The notes under the pieces are model-generated. The model worked only from the letters and a program-made list of their open reading frames with translations, did no database searches and was not told where the DNA came from. Below, in pieces: positions 35,498-44,527 of a DNA stretch of 64,000 bases (its first letter is position 1; each line of letters starts with the position of its first letter). The stretch is from JAZKDW01 sp040387375 (lineage in GTDB: Bacteria; Pseudomonadota; Gammaproteobacteria; Burkholderiales; Burkholderiaceae_D), in assembly GCA_040387375.1 (NCBI GenBank), contig JAZKDW010000004.1, forward strand, positions 78,533-142,532, given 5' to 3'. The position numbers and the translations under genes are program-made.

Positions 35498-35517
35498 CAA
35501 CTTTCTAAACGGCCAAG
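35490..35517. promoter_or_regulatory. Inverted repeat overlapping the -35 box (operator candidate)
   Basis: CTTGGC and GCCAAG form a perfect 6-bp inverted repeat spaced by 16 bases (35490-35495 and 35512-35517). The left arm covers the -35 element of the operon promoter. A regulator bound here could block or recruit polymerase; the IclR protein of the same operon is the natural candidate. Evidence is positional. Confidence 0.4.
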
Positions 35518-35625
35518 TGTTTGTAGCGGAAATAGCAGGACGGGTTTTGGAGGCGTATCAATGAAGGCGCAGCATCTCGTGGTCGTGGACTTGAAGCCAT
35601 GCCTACGGGCATCGGGGAGGGAAAT

Positions 35626-35659
35626 TAAAAAGCCCCGCGAGTACCGACCCGCGGGGCTT
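35626..35659 (-). terminator. Intrinsic terminator downstream of pilC
   Basis: Stem AAGCCCCGCG / CGCGGGGCTT (10 bp, loop 10), followed on the minus strand by a run of T (plus-strand TTAAAAA at 35625-35631). It lies about 47 bases after the pilC stop and so ends the pilBC transcript before the catabolic block. Confidence 0.88.
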
Positions 35660-35705
35660 GCCTGCTGATGCCAACAGAGCGTTTTCGTACTATAAAAGAA
35701 CTACG

Positions 35706-36926
35706 TCATACAACCGCGCCAAGCTTGAAGATCGGCAGATACATCGCAATCACCAGTCCGCCAATCAGCACACCAAGAATGACCATGATCAGCGGTTCCA
35801 TCAGACTCGACAGGGATTCCACCGCCTCGTCGACTTCCTCTTCGTAGAAATCCGCCACCTTGCCCAGCATCTGGTCCAGCGAACCGGACTCCTCGCCGAT
35901 CGACACCATTTGCGTGACCATGTTCGGAAAGACGCCGGAGTTTTGCATTGCGGTGGTCAGGCTGGTTCCGGTGCTGACTTCAGTCTGGATTTTTTTGGTG
36001 GCGTCCAGATAAACGGCATTGCCCGATGCGCCACCGACCGAGTCCAGCGCCTCGACCAGAGGCACGCCAGCGGCGAACATGGTGGCCAGTGTCCGCGTCC
36101 AGCGGGCAATCGTGGCTTTGCGCACCACGGCGCCAAAAATCGGCGCCTTCAATAACAGCGCATCCATCGTGCGTTGCATTTTCAGGGAGCGCTGCCAGGC
36201 CTGGAAAAAGAAATATATGGAGCCGAACACGGTGCCGAAAATCAGATACCAGTAGCTGACGAAAAAATCCGAGATCGCCATCACGAACAAGGTCGGTGCC
36301 GGCAGCCCGGCGCCAAAACTTTCAAATACGCTTTTGAACGCCGGCACCACCCAGATCATGATCACCGCTGTCACGATAAAGGCCACCGCCAGAATCGATA
36401 CCGGATAAAACAGCGCGGATTTGATCTTGCCCTTGATCGCAAGGGTTTTTTCCTTGTAGATCGCGAGGCGGGTCAGCAAGTCTTCCAGGATACCGGCTTG
36501 CTCGCCTGCGCCAACCAGATTGCAAAACAGCGGATCAAAATACAAGGGGAATTTACGGAAAGCCTGGTTCAGGCTGGTGCCGGTCTCCACATCCGCGCGC
36601 ACGTCCTGGATCAGTTTCGATACCGCCGGATTCGAGTGTCCCTTGGCGACGATGTCGAATGACTGCAGCAGCGGCACACCGGCCTTCATCATCGTGGCCA
36701 ACTGACGGGTGAACAAGGCGATGTCTTTTTCCGAGACTTTTTTGCCGCCCCGGAAAGTCTTCTTTTTAACTTTGGTGACGAGGATGCCTTGCCGCCGCAG
36801 CGTGACATTGACGCTGGCTTCACCGCTTGCCCGGAGTTCGCCCTTGAGAATCTTGCCGGCCTTGTCCTTGCCCTCCCAGGCGAAGATTGATTCCGTTGCC
36901 GGGCGTGCGCGCGCTGCAGTTGCCAT
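35706..36926 (-). CDS. pilC: Type IV pilus inner-membrane platform protein PilC
   Basis: 406-residue GspF-family protein, the membrane platform on which the PilB ATPase works. Two T2SSF domains are present, one with LYFDPLFCNLVGAGEQAGILEDLL and one with VSIGEESGSLDQMLGKVADFYEEEV, with three hydrophobic segments. GGAGATAGC precedes the ATG at 36926; an in-frame start at 36971 is inside the pilB end and was rejected. It begins 13 bases after pilB. Its usual partner pilD is about 35 kb away. Confidence 0.95.
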   Translation of the reverse strand: MATAARARPATESIFAWEGKDKAGKILKGELRASGEASVNVTLRRQGILVTKVKKKTFRGGKKVSEKDIALFTRQLATMMKAGVPLLQSFDIVAKGHSNPAVSKLIQDVRADVETGTSLNQAFRKFPLYFDPLFCNLVGAGEQAGILEDLLTRLAIYKEKTLAIKGKIKSALFYPVSILAVAFIVTAVIMIWVVPAFKSVFESFGAGLPAPTLFVMAISDFFVSYWYLIFGTVFGSIYFFFQAWQRSLKMQRTMDALLLKAPIFGAVVRKATIARWTRTLATMFAAGVPLVEALDSVGGASGNAVYLDATKKIQTEVSTGTSLTTAMQNSGVFPNMVTQMVSIGEESGSLDQMLGKVADFYEEEVDEAVESLSSLMEPLIMVILGVLIGGLVIAMYLPIFKLGAVV

Positions 36927-36939
36927 GCTATCTCCTTCG

Positions 36940-38670
36940 TTATGCGTTGGTACAACCCAGCACTTCTTCAAGGCTGGTCATACCCTGCCTTACTTTTACC
37001 AGCCCGGCTTCCCGCAAGTTCTTGACGCCATCGCGTTTCGCCTGCGCCTCGATTTCAAGCGCGGTGCCGTGGGTGAGGATAATATTTTCGATCGCTTCGC
37101 TAATCGGCATGATCTGATAAATGCCGACCCGGCCTTTATAACCGCTACCGGTGCAGCGTTCGCATCCTACCGGCTTGTACGGCACCCAGGAGCCGTCCAG
37201 TTCCTCTTCCTTGAAACCCGCTTCAATCAGCGCTTCATCCGGAATGGTGGTCGTTTGCTTGCATGTGCACAGGCGCCGCGCCAGCCGCTGTGCGGTGATC
37301 AGCACCACCGCCGAGGCAATGTTGAACGGCGCCACACCCATGTTCATCAGGCGCGTCAGGGTTGCCGGCGCATCATTGGTATGCAGGGTCGAAAACACCA
37401 TGTGACCGGTCTGCGCCGCCTTGATCGCAATATCGGCAGTCTCGAGGTCACGTATCTCCCCCACCATGATGATGTCGGGATCCTGGCGCAGGAAGGCTTT
37501 TAACGCGACCGGAAACGTGAGGCCGGCGCGATCGTTGATGTTGACCTGATTGACGCCGGGTAAATTGATTTCGGCCGGATCCTCGGCAGTCGCAATGTTG
37601 ATGCCGGGCTGATTGAGGATATTCAGGAATGTGTAGAGCGACACCGTCTTGCCCGATCCGGTCGGACCGGTGACCAGCACCATTCCGTACGGACGCTGAA
37701 TCGCATTCATCAGCGTTTCCTTCTGTTCGGGATCGTAACCGAGCGCGTCGATTCCCATCTGCGCCTGGGAGCCGTCGAGAATACGCATCACGATTTTTTC
37801 ACCGAACAGCGTCGGCAATGTGCTGACACGAAAATCGATGGAGCGGGTTTTCGACATCACGAGTTTCATGCGCCCGTCTTGCGGCACCCGTTTTTCCGAG
37901 ATGTCGAGCTTGGAAATAACCTTGATGCGCGATGCCAGCTTTTCCTTGATGGCGAGCGGCGGCTGCGCTATTTCACGCAGCACGCCGTCGACCCGGAAAC
38001 GGATCCGGTAAAATTTTTCGAACGGTTCGAAATGCAAATCCGACGCCCCCAGGTTAATGGCGTCAATCAGGATTTTCTGCAGGAATTTAACAACCGGCGC
38101 ATCATCGATATCGGTGGTAAGGCCCGGCTCCGCCGGTGACACCAGATCGTCTTCGACAAAATCGATATTATCGAGATCGTCGCCGATCAATTCATTCAGA
38201 TTCTGTTCCGCGCTTTGCCCTAGCTTCTCGATCAACTCCATCAGCTGCAGGTGCTCGACAATCACGGGCTCGACCGTCAGTTCGGTCTTGAACTTGATCT
38301 GGTCCAGCGCCTGCGTATTGGTTGGATCAGAGATGGCGACCGACACCTTGTTGCCGCGCTTGGCCAGGACCACCACCCGCTGCGCATGCATCAGCTTGGA
38401 ATCGATTACCTTGTCCGGCAAGGTCTGCAGGTTGAATACCGAGAAGTCCAGCATCGGATAACCGTAGGTCTCCGAGCAGAACATCGCAAGCGCGCGAGAA
38501 TCGATGGTGCCGCCTTTCACCAATACATCGATGAATGGCGTTTTTTCCGCAACTGATTTTTTATTCAGCGCGTCGGCCTGTGGCGCGGCCAGACGCCCGG
38601 CTTGCACGAGCGCTCGTGCAAGGCCGGACATTGTGTTGCTGGATGCTGAAGGGGGAAGAACTGCCGCCAT
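36940..38670 (-). CDS. pilB: Type IV pilus extension ATPase PilB
   Basis: 576-residue secretion ATPase of the GspE/PilB family that powers pilus extension. The N-terminal MshEN-like region, Walker A GPTGSGKTVSLY, Walker B region IMVGEIRDLETADIA and the tetracysteine zinc motif (CTC ... CERC) are all intact. It starts with MAAVLPPS at 38670 and is preceded by a good promoter. It forms an operon with pilC. Confidence 0.96.
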   Translation of the reverse strand: MAAVLPPSASSNTMSGLARALVQAGRLAAPQADALNKKSVAEKTPFIDVLVKGGTIDSRALAMFCSETYGYPMLDFSVFNLQTLPDKVIDSKLMHAQRVVVLAKRGNKVSVAISDPTNTQALDQIKFKTELTVEPVIVEHLQLMELIEKLGQSAEQNLNELIGDDLDNIDFVEDDLVSPAEPGLTTDIDDAPVVKFLQKILIDAINLGASDLHFEPFEKFYRIRFRVDGVLREIAQPPLAIKEKLASRIKVISKLDISEKRVPQDGRMKLVMSKTRSIDFRVSTLPTLFGEKIVMRILDGSQAQMGIDALGYDPEQKETLMNAIQRPYGMVLVTGPTGSGKTVSLYTFLNILNQPGINIATAEDPAEINLPGVNQVNINDRAGLTFPVALKAFLRQDPDIIMVGEIRDLETADIAIKAAQTGHMVFSTLHTNDAPATLTRLMNMGVAPFNIASAVVLITAQRLARRLCTCKQTTTIPDEALIEAGFKEEELDGSWVPYKPVGCERCTGSGYKGRVGIYQIMPISEAIENIILTHGTALEIEAQAKRDGVKNLREAGLVKVRQGMTSLEEVLGCTNA

Positions 38671-38718
38671 AAAAATTTGCTTGGAAAAATCAGACTATAT
38701 ACGTCGGGGCTGCATTAG

Positions 38719-38747
38719 ATAATGCCTATAGGTATCTGATTTGTAAA
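38719..38747 (-). promoter_or_regulatory. Sigma-70-type promoter for pilB
   Basis: On the minus strand, TTTACA (38747-38742) and CATTAT (38724-38719) are spaced by 17 bases, about 49 bases before the pilB ATG. The 175-bp gap between the NUDIX gene and pilB is A/T-rich around it. Confidence 0.55.
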
Positions 38748-38845
38748 GATATTGGCATTTTTTGTGGTGTTTTAGCGTGCTTGGCGGGCGTGCGCACAGG
38801 CCTCAGGACCCCACCCGGAAGCGCATCCGCCGAAAATGGCATCGA

Positions 38846-39256
38846 TCATTCAGGGGCGCGCAGTTTATCAAGCCATTCAATCAGGGGAATCGTTGCGGGC
38901 AGCAGCGGCTCCACGCCGACGCTGCCTTGCCAGGCAAATGCCTGCCCTTCGAGGCTCTGCGGCTCGCCGCGCCAGGCGCGACTGATATAAAAATGCAAAC
39001 GGACATGCGCATGCGGATATACATGCTCGACGCCGCACCAGGGCTCGGCAGAGAGCACCTCGATGCCAAGCTCTTCGACAAATTCGCGCTTGAGCGCATT
39101 GAGGATGGATTCACCGGATTCGACTTTCCCGCCGGGGAACTCCCAATAACCCGCATAGGGCTTGCCGGCGGGGCGCTGTCCAAGCAGGACGTCGCCGTTC
39201 GGCTTCATCAGGATGCCGACCGCAACATCAATCGGCAGCGGGAGAAGGGTTGACAT
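38846..39256 (-). CDS. NUDIX hydrolase, MutT-type 8-oxo-dGTP diphosphatase
   Basis: 136-residue NUDIX protein. The Nudix box GKVESGESILNALKRE then EELGI is complete, including the REUxEE core that binds Mg2+. The opening VAVGILMKPNGDVLLGQRPAGKPYAG is typical of MutT enzymes that remove oxidised dGTP. It lies 36 bases after the ATPase gene and upstream of pilB, as in related genomes. Confidence 0.9.
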   Translation of the reverse strand: MSTLLPLPIDVAVGILMKPNGDVLLGQRPAGKPYAGYWEFPGGKVESGESILNALKREFVEELGIEVLSAEPWCGVEHVYPHAHVRLHFYISRAWRGEPQSLEGQAFAWQGSVGVEPLLPATIPLIEWLDKLRAPE

Positions 39257-39292
39257 GCTGGCGCACCCGGCCTTCAGATGGATTTGGGCAGG

Positions 39293-40168
39293 TCAGCCAT
39301 GCATCTTCCCGGCATGATCCTTGGCGAATTGCCAGGCCACGCGTCCGGAGCGCGAACCGCGCTGCAAAGCCCAGCGCAATGCGTCTCCCCTCGCGGCGCT
39401 TATCTGTTGTGCATCACAGCCGAAATGGGAAAGCCAGTGGGCGGCAATATCGAGATAGTCATCCTGCTTGAATGGATAGAATGTCACCCACAAACCAAAA
39501 CGCTCGGAGAGGGAAATTTTTTCCTCCACGGTTTCGCCGGGATGCAGGTCACCGTCGTCGGTATGCGTATAAGTCGCGTTGTCGGACATGCGCTCAGGCA
39601 TCAGATGACGCCGATTCGACGTTGCGTAAATCAGCACATTATCCGATTGTGCGGAAATGCTGCCATCCAGCGCCACTTTTAATGCCTTGTAGCCGATCTC
39701 GCCTTCTTCGAACGACAGGTCGTCACAAAAAATGATGAAACGTTCCGGCCTTTGAGCGATCAGGTCGACGATATCCGGCAGATCCGCAAGGTCATCCTTG
39801 TCGACTTCGATCAGCCGCAAGCCTTGCTCCGCGTAGTTGTTCAGGCAAGCCTTGATCAGCGACGATTTGCCGGTGCCGCGCGCGCCCGTGAGCAATACAT
39901 TATTGGCGGATTTTCCCTGCACGAATTGCCGTGTGTTCTGTTCAATCTGCTGTTTTTGCGGCTCGATGTTATGCAGGTCCGACAAGGCAATCGGCGCCAT
40001 GTGCGCGACAGGCTGCAAGTAGCCGCGGCTGTCGCGTCCGCTGGATTTGCGCCAGCGAAAAGCGATGCCTGCGCTCCAGTCCGGCACCGCATTGGCGCGC
40101 GGCAGGATGGCTTCCAGGCGTTCCAGCATTGCTTCTGCACGAACGAGAAATTGGTCGAGTGGATTCAT
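39293..40168 (-). CDS. DUF815-type AAA ATPase
   Basis: 291-residue ATPase with Walker A LTGARGTGKSSL near residue 95 and Walker B-like FIIFCDDLSFEEGE. The ASN sensor-like YATSNRRHLMPE and the C-terminal SGRVAWQFAKD segments are standard for DUF815 (YifB-independent) proteins of unknown cellular role. The ATG at 40168 (MNPLDQF) gives the normal N-terminus; the open frame to 40552 is antisense to argJ. It sits between argJ and the NUDIX gene in one direction. Confidence 0.88.
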   Translation of the reverse strand: MNPLDQFLVRAEAMLERLEAILPRANAVPDWSAGIAFRWRKSSGRDSRGYLQPVAHMAPIALSDLHNIEPQKQQIEQNTRQFVQGKSANNVLLTGARGTGKSSLIKACLNNYAEQGLRLIEVDKDDLADLPDIVDLIAQRPERFIIFCDDLSFEEGEIGYKALKVALDGSISAQSDNVLIYATSNRRHLMPERMSDNATYTHTDDGDLHPGETVEEKISLSERFGLWVTFYPFKQDDYLDIAAHWLSHFGCDAQQISAARGDALRWALQRGSRSGRVAWQFAKDHAGKMHG

Positions 40169-40215
40169 GTTGTGTCGGCGCTTGTCAGGCTGCGGGCTTC
40201 CGCAAAATTGTTCAT

Positions 40216-41454
40216 TTACGAACGGTAGTCTGCGTTGATTGTCACATACTCGTGCGACAGATCGCAGGTCCAGATGGTGGCTTCGGCAGTACCGCGGCCC
40301 AGTGTCACACGCACGGTGATCTCGGATTGTTTCATCACGCGTTGGCCGTCCTGCTCCTGGTAATCCGGATTGCGCCCGCCGTTTTGCGCCACCAGCACAT
40401 CGTCGAGATACAGGTTGAGCCTGGTGACGTCGAGATCGTCGACGCCGGCGTAACCGATCGCGGCGAGGATACGGCCCAGATTGGGATCGGACGCGAAGAA
40501 GGCTGTTTTTACCAGAGGCGAATGGCCGATCGAATACGCAATCTTGCGGCATTCTTCCACCGTGGAGCCTTCCTCCACCTTGATCGTGATGAATTTTGTC
40601 GCGCCTTCGCCATCACGCACGATCATCTGCGCCAGCTGCTGCGACAGGCCGATGACTGCTTCTTCCAGCAGCGCATATTCTGGCGTATCGATTGCGGACA
40701 CGGTAACGCCGGCGGTGCCGGTCGCGATCAGGATGAATGAATCATTGGTCGATGTATCGCCGTCGATGGTGATGCAGTTGAAGGATTTATCCGCTGTTTT
40801 TTTGACCAGGTGGTCAAGCACCGGTTGTGCAACGCCGGCGTCGGTGGCGAGATAACCCAGCATGGTCGCCATGTTCGGCTTGATCATGCCGGCGCCTTTG
40901 CTGATGCCGGTCAGCGTAATCGTCTTGCCATTGATCGTGACGCTGCGCGAGGCTGCCTTGGGCTGCGTATCGGTGGTCATGATTGCCTCGGCGGCGCTCA
41001 TCCAGTTATCGGTCTTGCAATTGGCGATCGCCTCTGGCAATCCGGCGATCACACGGTCGACTGGCAGCTGTTCCAGGATGACGCCGGTCGAGAATGGCAG
41101 GATCTGGCCGGCTTCACAATCAAGCAAGGCGGCCAGCGCCGCGCAGGTGGCATTGGCTGCGGCGAGCCCGGCCTCACCGGTTCCGGCATTGGCGTTGCCG
41201 GTGTTGATGACCAGCGCGCGGATGGGCGAACCGGACACGCGCACGGCTTCCAGATGTGCCTTGCACAGTTGCACAGGCGCGGCGCAAAAGCGATTTTTCG
41301 TAAATACGCCGGCCACCGTCGCGGTCGGCGCCAGCCGCATCACCAGCAAGTCCTTGCGGTTCTGCTTGCGTATGCCTGCCTCGGCGTAACCGAGTTCGAT
41401 GCCGGCTACGGGTGTCAGATCAGCGGCGTTCGGGAGGGGAAGATTAACGGCCAT
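40216..41454 (-). CDS. argJ: Bifunctional glutamate N-acetyltransferase / amino-acid acetyltransferase ArgJ
   Basis: 412-residue Ntn-fold enzyme of arginine biosynthesis that recycles the acetyl group from N-acetylornithine to glutamate. The autoproteolysis site KGAGMIKPNMATMLGY contains the Thr that becomes the beta-subunit nucleophile. The N-terminal segment GVFTKNRFCAAPVQ is also conserved. Translation starts at the ATG at 41454. It follows secA by about 140 bases. Confidence 0.96.
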   Translation of the reverse strand: MAVNLPLPNAADLTPVAGIELGYAEAGIRKQNRKDLLVMRLAPTATVAGVFTKNRFCAAPVQLCKAHLEAVRVSGSPIRALVINTGNANAGTGEAGLAAANATCAALAALLDCEAGQILPFSTGVILEQLPVDRVIAGLPEAIANCKTDNWMSAAEAIMTTDTQPKAASRSVTINGKTITLTGISKGAGMIKPNMATMLGYLATDAGVAQPVLDHLVKKTADKSFNCITIDGDTSTNDSFILIATGTAGVTVSAIDTPEYALLEEAVIGLSQQLAQMIVRDGEGATKFITIKVEEGSTVEECRKIAYSIGHSPLVKTAFFASDPNLGRILAAIGYAGVDDLDVTRLNLYLDDVLVAQNGGRNPDYQEQDGQRVMKQSEITVRVTLGRGTAEATIWTCDLSHEYVTINADYRS

Positions 41455-41531
41455 GGATTCTCACTTGATCAATTCAATTAATGACAGGCGTTGGCCGCAA
41501 GACCATGTCTGCGCGGCGGCGTCAGGTGTGG

Positions 41532-41561
41532 TTCCAGCCCTGATTTTATTCAGGGCTGGAA
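41532..41561 (-). terminator. Perfect hairpin after secA, without a T run
   Basis: TTCCAGCCCTGA / TCAGGGCTGGAA form a perfect 12-bp stem with a 6-base loop, about 33 bases past the secA stop. No T tract follows on the minus strand, so it may be a 3'-end stabiliser or a weak terminator between secA and argJ. Confidence 0.5.
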
Positions 41562-41593
41562 CGAATGGCCGCATGTCTTCGCGGGAATACCTG

Positions 41594-44359
41594 TTACGAC
41601 AATTTTCCGTGGCACTGCTTGTATTTCTTGCCGCTGCCGCATGGGCACGGATCGTTGCGCCCGACTTTTGGGAAGTCGTCGACCGGCAACGCCTGTTTAC
41701 GCCCGGCGCCACTGGCGGTCGGCGCCAGCAATTCTTCCGGTCCAAGTTCGGCGTTGAAATCGGCGTGCTGGTAATGCATGTTTTCAACGTGCGGCTGCGC
41801 CATTTCCTCTTCCGCGGCATCGATCTCTGCACGCGATTCGATCCGTACCGTCATCACGATCCGCACCACTTCATTCTTGATCGCATCAAGCATCTGCCCG
41901 AACAATTCGAATGCTTCGCGCTTGTATTCCTGCTTCGGATTTTTCTGCGCATAACCGCGCAGGTGAATACCCTGGCGCAGATGATCAAGGGCGGCGAGGT
42001 GTTCGCGCCAGTGCGTATCTACGCTCTGCAGCATGACACTGCGCTCAAAGCCGGCAAAACTTTCCTTGCCGACCACGCTCACTTTGGCGTCATAAGCCGC
42101 ATCGGCCGCTTTTTGCACACGCTCCAGAAGGTCGTCTTCAGGCAGGTCAGGCTCAGCCTGCAGCATCGCGGTCAGCGGCACATCGAGATGCCATTCGTTG
42201 GCCAAGGCCGCTTCCAGCGACTTGATATCCCATTGCTCTTCGACCGACTCTTCCGGCACATGGGTGCGGAACAGATCGTTGAAGACACCCTGGCGCAGCG
42301 ACGCGATCAGTTCGGACACGTCCTTTGCTTCCAGCAGCTCGTTGCGCTGCTGGTAGATGACTTTGCGCTGGTCGTTGGCGACGTCATCGTATTCGAGCAG
42401 TTGTTTGCGGATGTCGAAGTTGCGTGCCTCGACCTTGCGTTGTGCGGATTCGATCGAGCGCGACACGATGCCGGCTTCAATCGGCTCGCCTTCCGGCATT
42501 TTCAGACGGTCCATGATGGCACGCACGCGGTCGCCGGCGAAAATCCGCAGCAAGGCGTCGTCGAGCGACAGATAAAAGCGCGAAGATCCCGGATCGCCCT
42601 GGCGGCCGGAACGGCCACGCAACTGGTTATCCACCCGGCGCGATTCGTGGCGCTCGGTGCCGATGATGTGCAAGCCGCCGGCCCCAACCACGTGATCGTG
42701 CAGCGACTGCCATTCGTCGCGCAGTTGTTGCGATTTCTGCTGCTTGTCGGCGTCACCCAATTGATCGTCGGCCTCGATCAGCTGGACCTGCTTTTCGACG
42801 TTACCGCCCAATACGATGTCGGTGCCGCGACCGGCCATGTTGGTGGCGATGGTAATCATCTTCGGGCGGCCTGCCTGGGCGACAATTTCCGCCTCGCGGG
42901 CGTGCTGCTTTGCGTTCAACACGTTGTGCGGCAGGTTTGCCTTGGTCAGGATGCTGGACAACAGCTCGGAATTCTCAATCGAGGTCGTACCCACCAGTAC
43001 CGGCTGGCCGCGCTCAAAACAATCCTGGATATCGACCAGCATCGCCTGATATTTCTCTTGCGCCGTCTTGTAGACCTGATCCTGGCGATCCTTGCGCTGG
43101 TTGGGCTTGTTTTGTGGAATGACCACGGTCTCAAGACCATAGATTTCCTGGAATTCGTACGCTTCGGTATCGGCCGTACCGGTCATGCCGGCGAGCTTGC
43201 CGTACATGCGGAAATAATTCTGGAACGTAATCGATGCCAGCGTCTGGTTTTCGCTCTGGATCTGGACACCTTCCTTGGCCTCGACCGCCTGATGCAGGCC
43301 GTCAGACCAGCGGCGGCCCGTCATCAGCCGGCCCGTGAATTCATCTACGATCACGACTTCATTGTTCTGCACCACGTAATGCTGGTCCTTGTGATACAGC
43401 GTATGGGCGCGCAATGCGGCGTACAGATGGTGGATAAGCGTGATATTGGCGGCATCGTACAGCGACGCGCCTTCCGGCAGCAGTCCCATGCCGGTCAGGA
43501 TCTGCTCGGCTTTTTCGTGGCCTGCTTCGGTCAGCAATACCTGGTGGGCTTTTTCATCCTTGGTGTAATCACCCGGGACTTCGACCTTGCCTTTGCCATC
43601 CGGCGTTTCTTCGCCAATCTGCAAGGACAGCAAGGGCGGAACCGTATTAATTTTCTGATACAGGTCAGTATGATTTTCCGCCTGGCCCGAGATGATCAGC
43701 GGCGTTCTGGCTTCATCGATCAGGATCGAATCGACTTCATCGACAATCGCAAAACTCAGGGTGCGCTGCACCCGGTCGGCGGCGTCATACACCATGTTAT
43801 CGCGCAGATAATCAAAGCCGAATTCATTGTTGGTGCCGTAGGTAATATCGGCGCGGTAGGCAAGCTGCTTCGTGTCATGGTCCATTTGCGACAGGTTGAC
43901 GCCGGTCGTCAGTCCGAGCCAGCCGTACAGCTTGCCCATCCAGTCGGCATCACGTTGCGCGAGGTAGTCGTTGACGGTCACGATGTGCACACCCTTGCCT
44001 GCCAAAGCATTCAGGTAGGCCGGCAATGTCGCCATCAGCGTCTTGCCTTCGCCCGTGCCCATTTCGGCAATCTTGCCATTATGCAAAGCCATGCCACCGA
44101 CCAGCTGCACATCGAAGTGACGCATTTTCAGCACACGTTTGCTGGCCTCCCGGCACACCGCGAACGCCTCCGGCAGGATATCCTCGAGTTTATCGCCCTT
44201 GACGATACGCTCCCTGAACTCGCCTGTCTTCGCCTGCAGCTGGGCGTCGGACAGTTTTTCCGTCGCCGGCTCGAGCGCATTGATATCGCGGACAGTCTTT
44301 TGATATTGCTTGAGTAACCGCTGGTTGCGGCTACCAAAAATCTGGGTCAGTAATGACAT
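41594..44359 (-). CDS. secA: Preprotein translocase ATPase SecA
   Basis: 921-residue motor of the Sec pathway. Walker A lies in EMGTGEGKTLMAT, the DEAD-like SILIDEARTPLIISG follows, then NMAGRGTDIVLGG and RGRSGRQGDPG of the second motor domain. The C-terminal SecB- and zinc-binding tail reads DPCPCGSGKKYKQCHGK. The protein is full-length. A 972-residue plus-strand open frame covers it but is antisense noise. Confidence 0.98.
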   Translation of the reverse strand: MSLLTQIFGSRNQRLLKQYQKTVRDINALEPATEKLSDAQLQAKTGEFRERIVKGDKLEDILPEAFAVCREASKRVLKMRHFDVQLVGGMALHNGKIAEMGTGEGKTLMATLPAYLNALAGKGVHIVTVNDYLAQRDADWMGKLYGWLGLTTGVNLSQMDHDTKQLAYRADITYGTNNEFGFDYLRDNMVYDAADRVQRTLSFAIVDEVDSILIDEARTPLIISGQAENHTDLYQKINTVPPLLSLQIGEETPDGKGKVEVPGDYTKDEKAHQVLLTEAGHEKAEQILTGMGLLPEGASLYDAANITLIHHLYAALRAHTLYHKDQHYVVQNNEVVIVDEFTGRLMTGRRWSDGLHQAVEAKEGVQIQSENQTLASITFQNYFRMYGKLAGMTGTADTEAYEFQEIYGLETVVIPQNKPNQRKDRQDQVYKTAQEKYQAMLVDIQDCFERGQPVLVGTTSIENSELLSSILTKANLPHNVLNAKQHAREAEIVAQAGRPKMITIATNMAGRGTDIVLGGNVEKQVQLIEADDQLGDADKQQKSQQLRDEWQSLHDHVVGAGGLHIIGTERHESRRVDNQLRGRSGRQGDPGSSRFYLSLDDALLRIFAGDRVRAIMDRLKMPEGEPIEAGIVSRSIESAQRKVEARNFDIRKQLLEYDDVANDQRKVIYQQRNELLEAKDVSELIASLRQGVFNDLFRTHVPEESVEEQWDIKSLEAALANEWHLDVPLTAMLQAEPDLPEDDLLERVQKAADAAYDAKVSVVGKESFAGFERSVMLQSVDTHWREHLAALDHLRQGIHLRGYAQKNPKQEYKREAFELFGQMLDAIKNEVVRIVMTVRIESRAEIDAAEEEMAQPHVENMHYQHADFNAELGPEELLAPTASGAGRKQALPVDDFPKVGRNDPCPCGSGKKYKQCHGKLS

Positions 44360-44527
44360 GCTTGGATTCTAAAAAAGGCGCCGGAAAAAAGACAACATGC
44401 AAATTACAGGAACTGCATCGAGTCGGGCTTTGGCTAAAGCGGGGATTTTATCACGCTGACCTTTAATATGATTGGGGTGCGCGGCCGGGAAACAATGAGA
44501 ATGTGTCAAGACAGGATGATCCGCCTG

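Noticed and set aside
755..35705. Direct repeats, integrase, transposase or tRNA marking the ends of the island
   Set aside because: By eye, no shared repeat longer than short G/A-rich words was found between the two boundary regions, and no integrase, transposase or tRNA gene was seen.
41399..44317. 972-codon plus-strand open frame across secA
   Set aside because: The minus strand encodes full-length SecA with all motifs. The plus-strand translation is low-complexity antisense sequence without a family.
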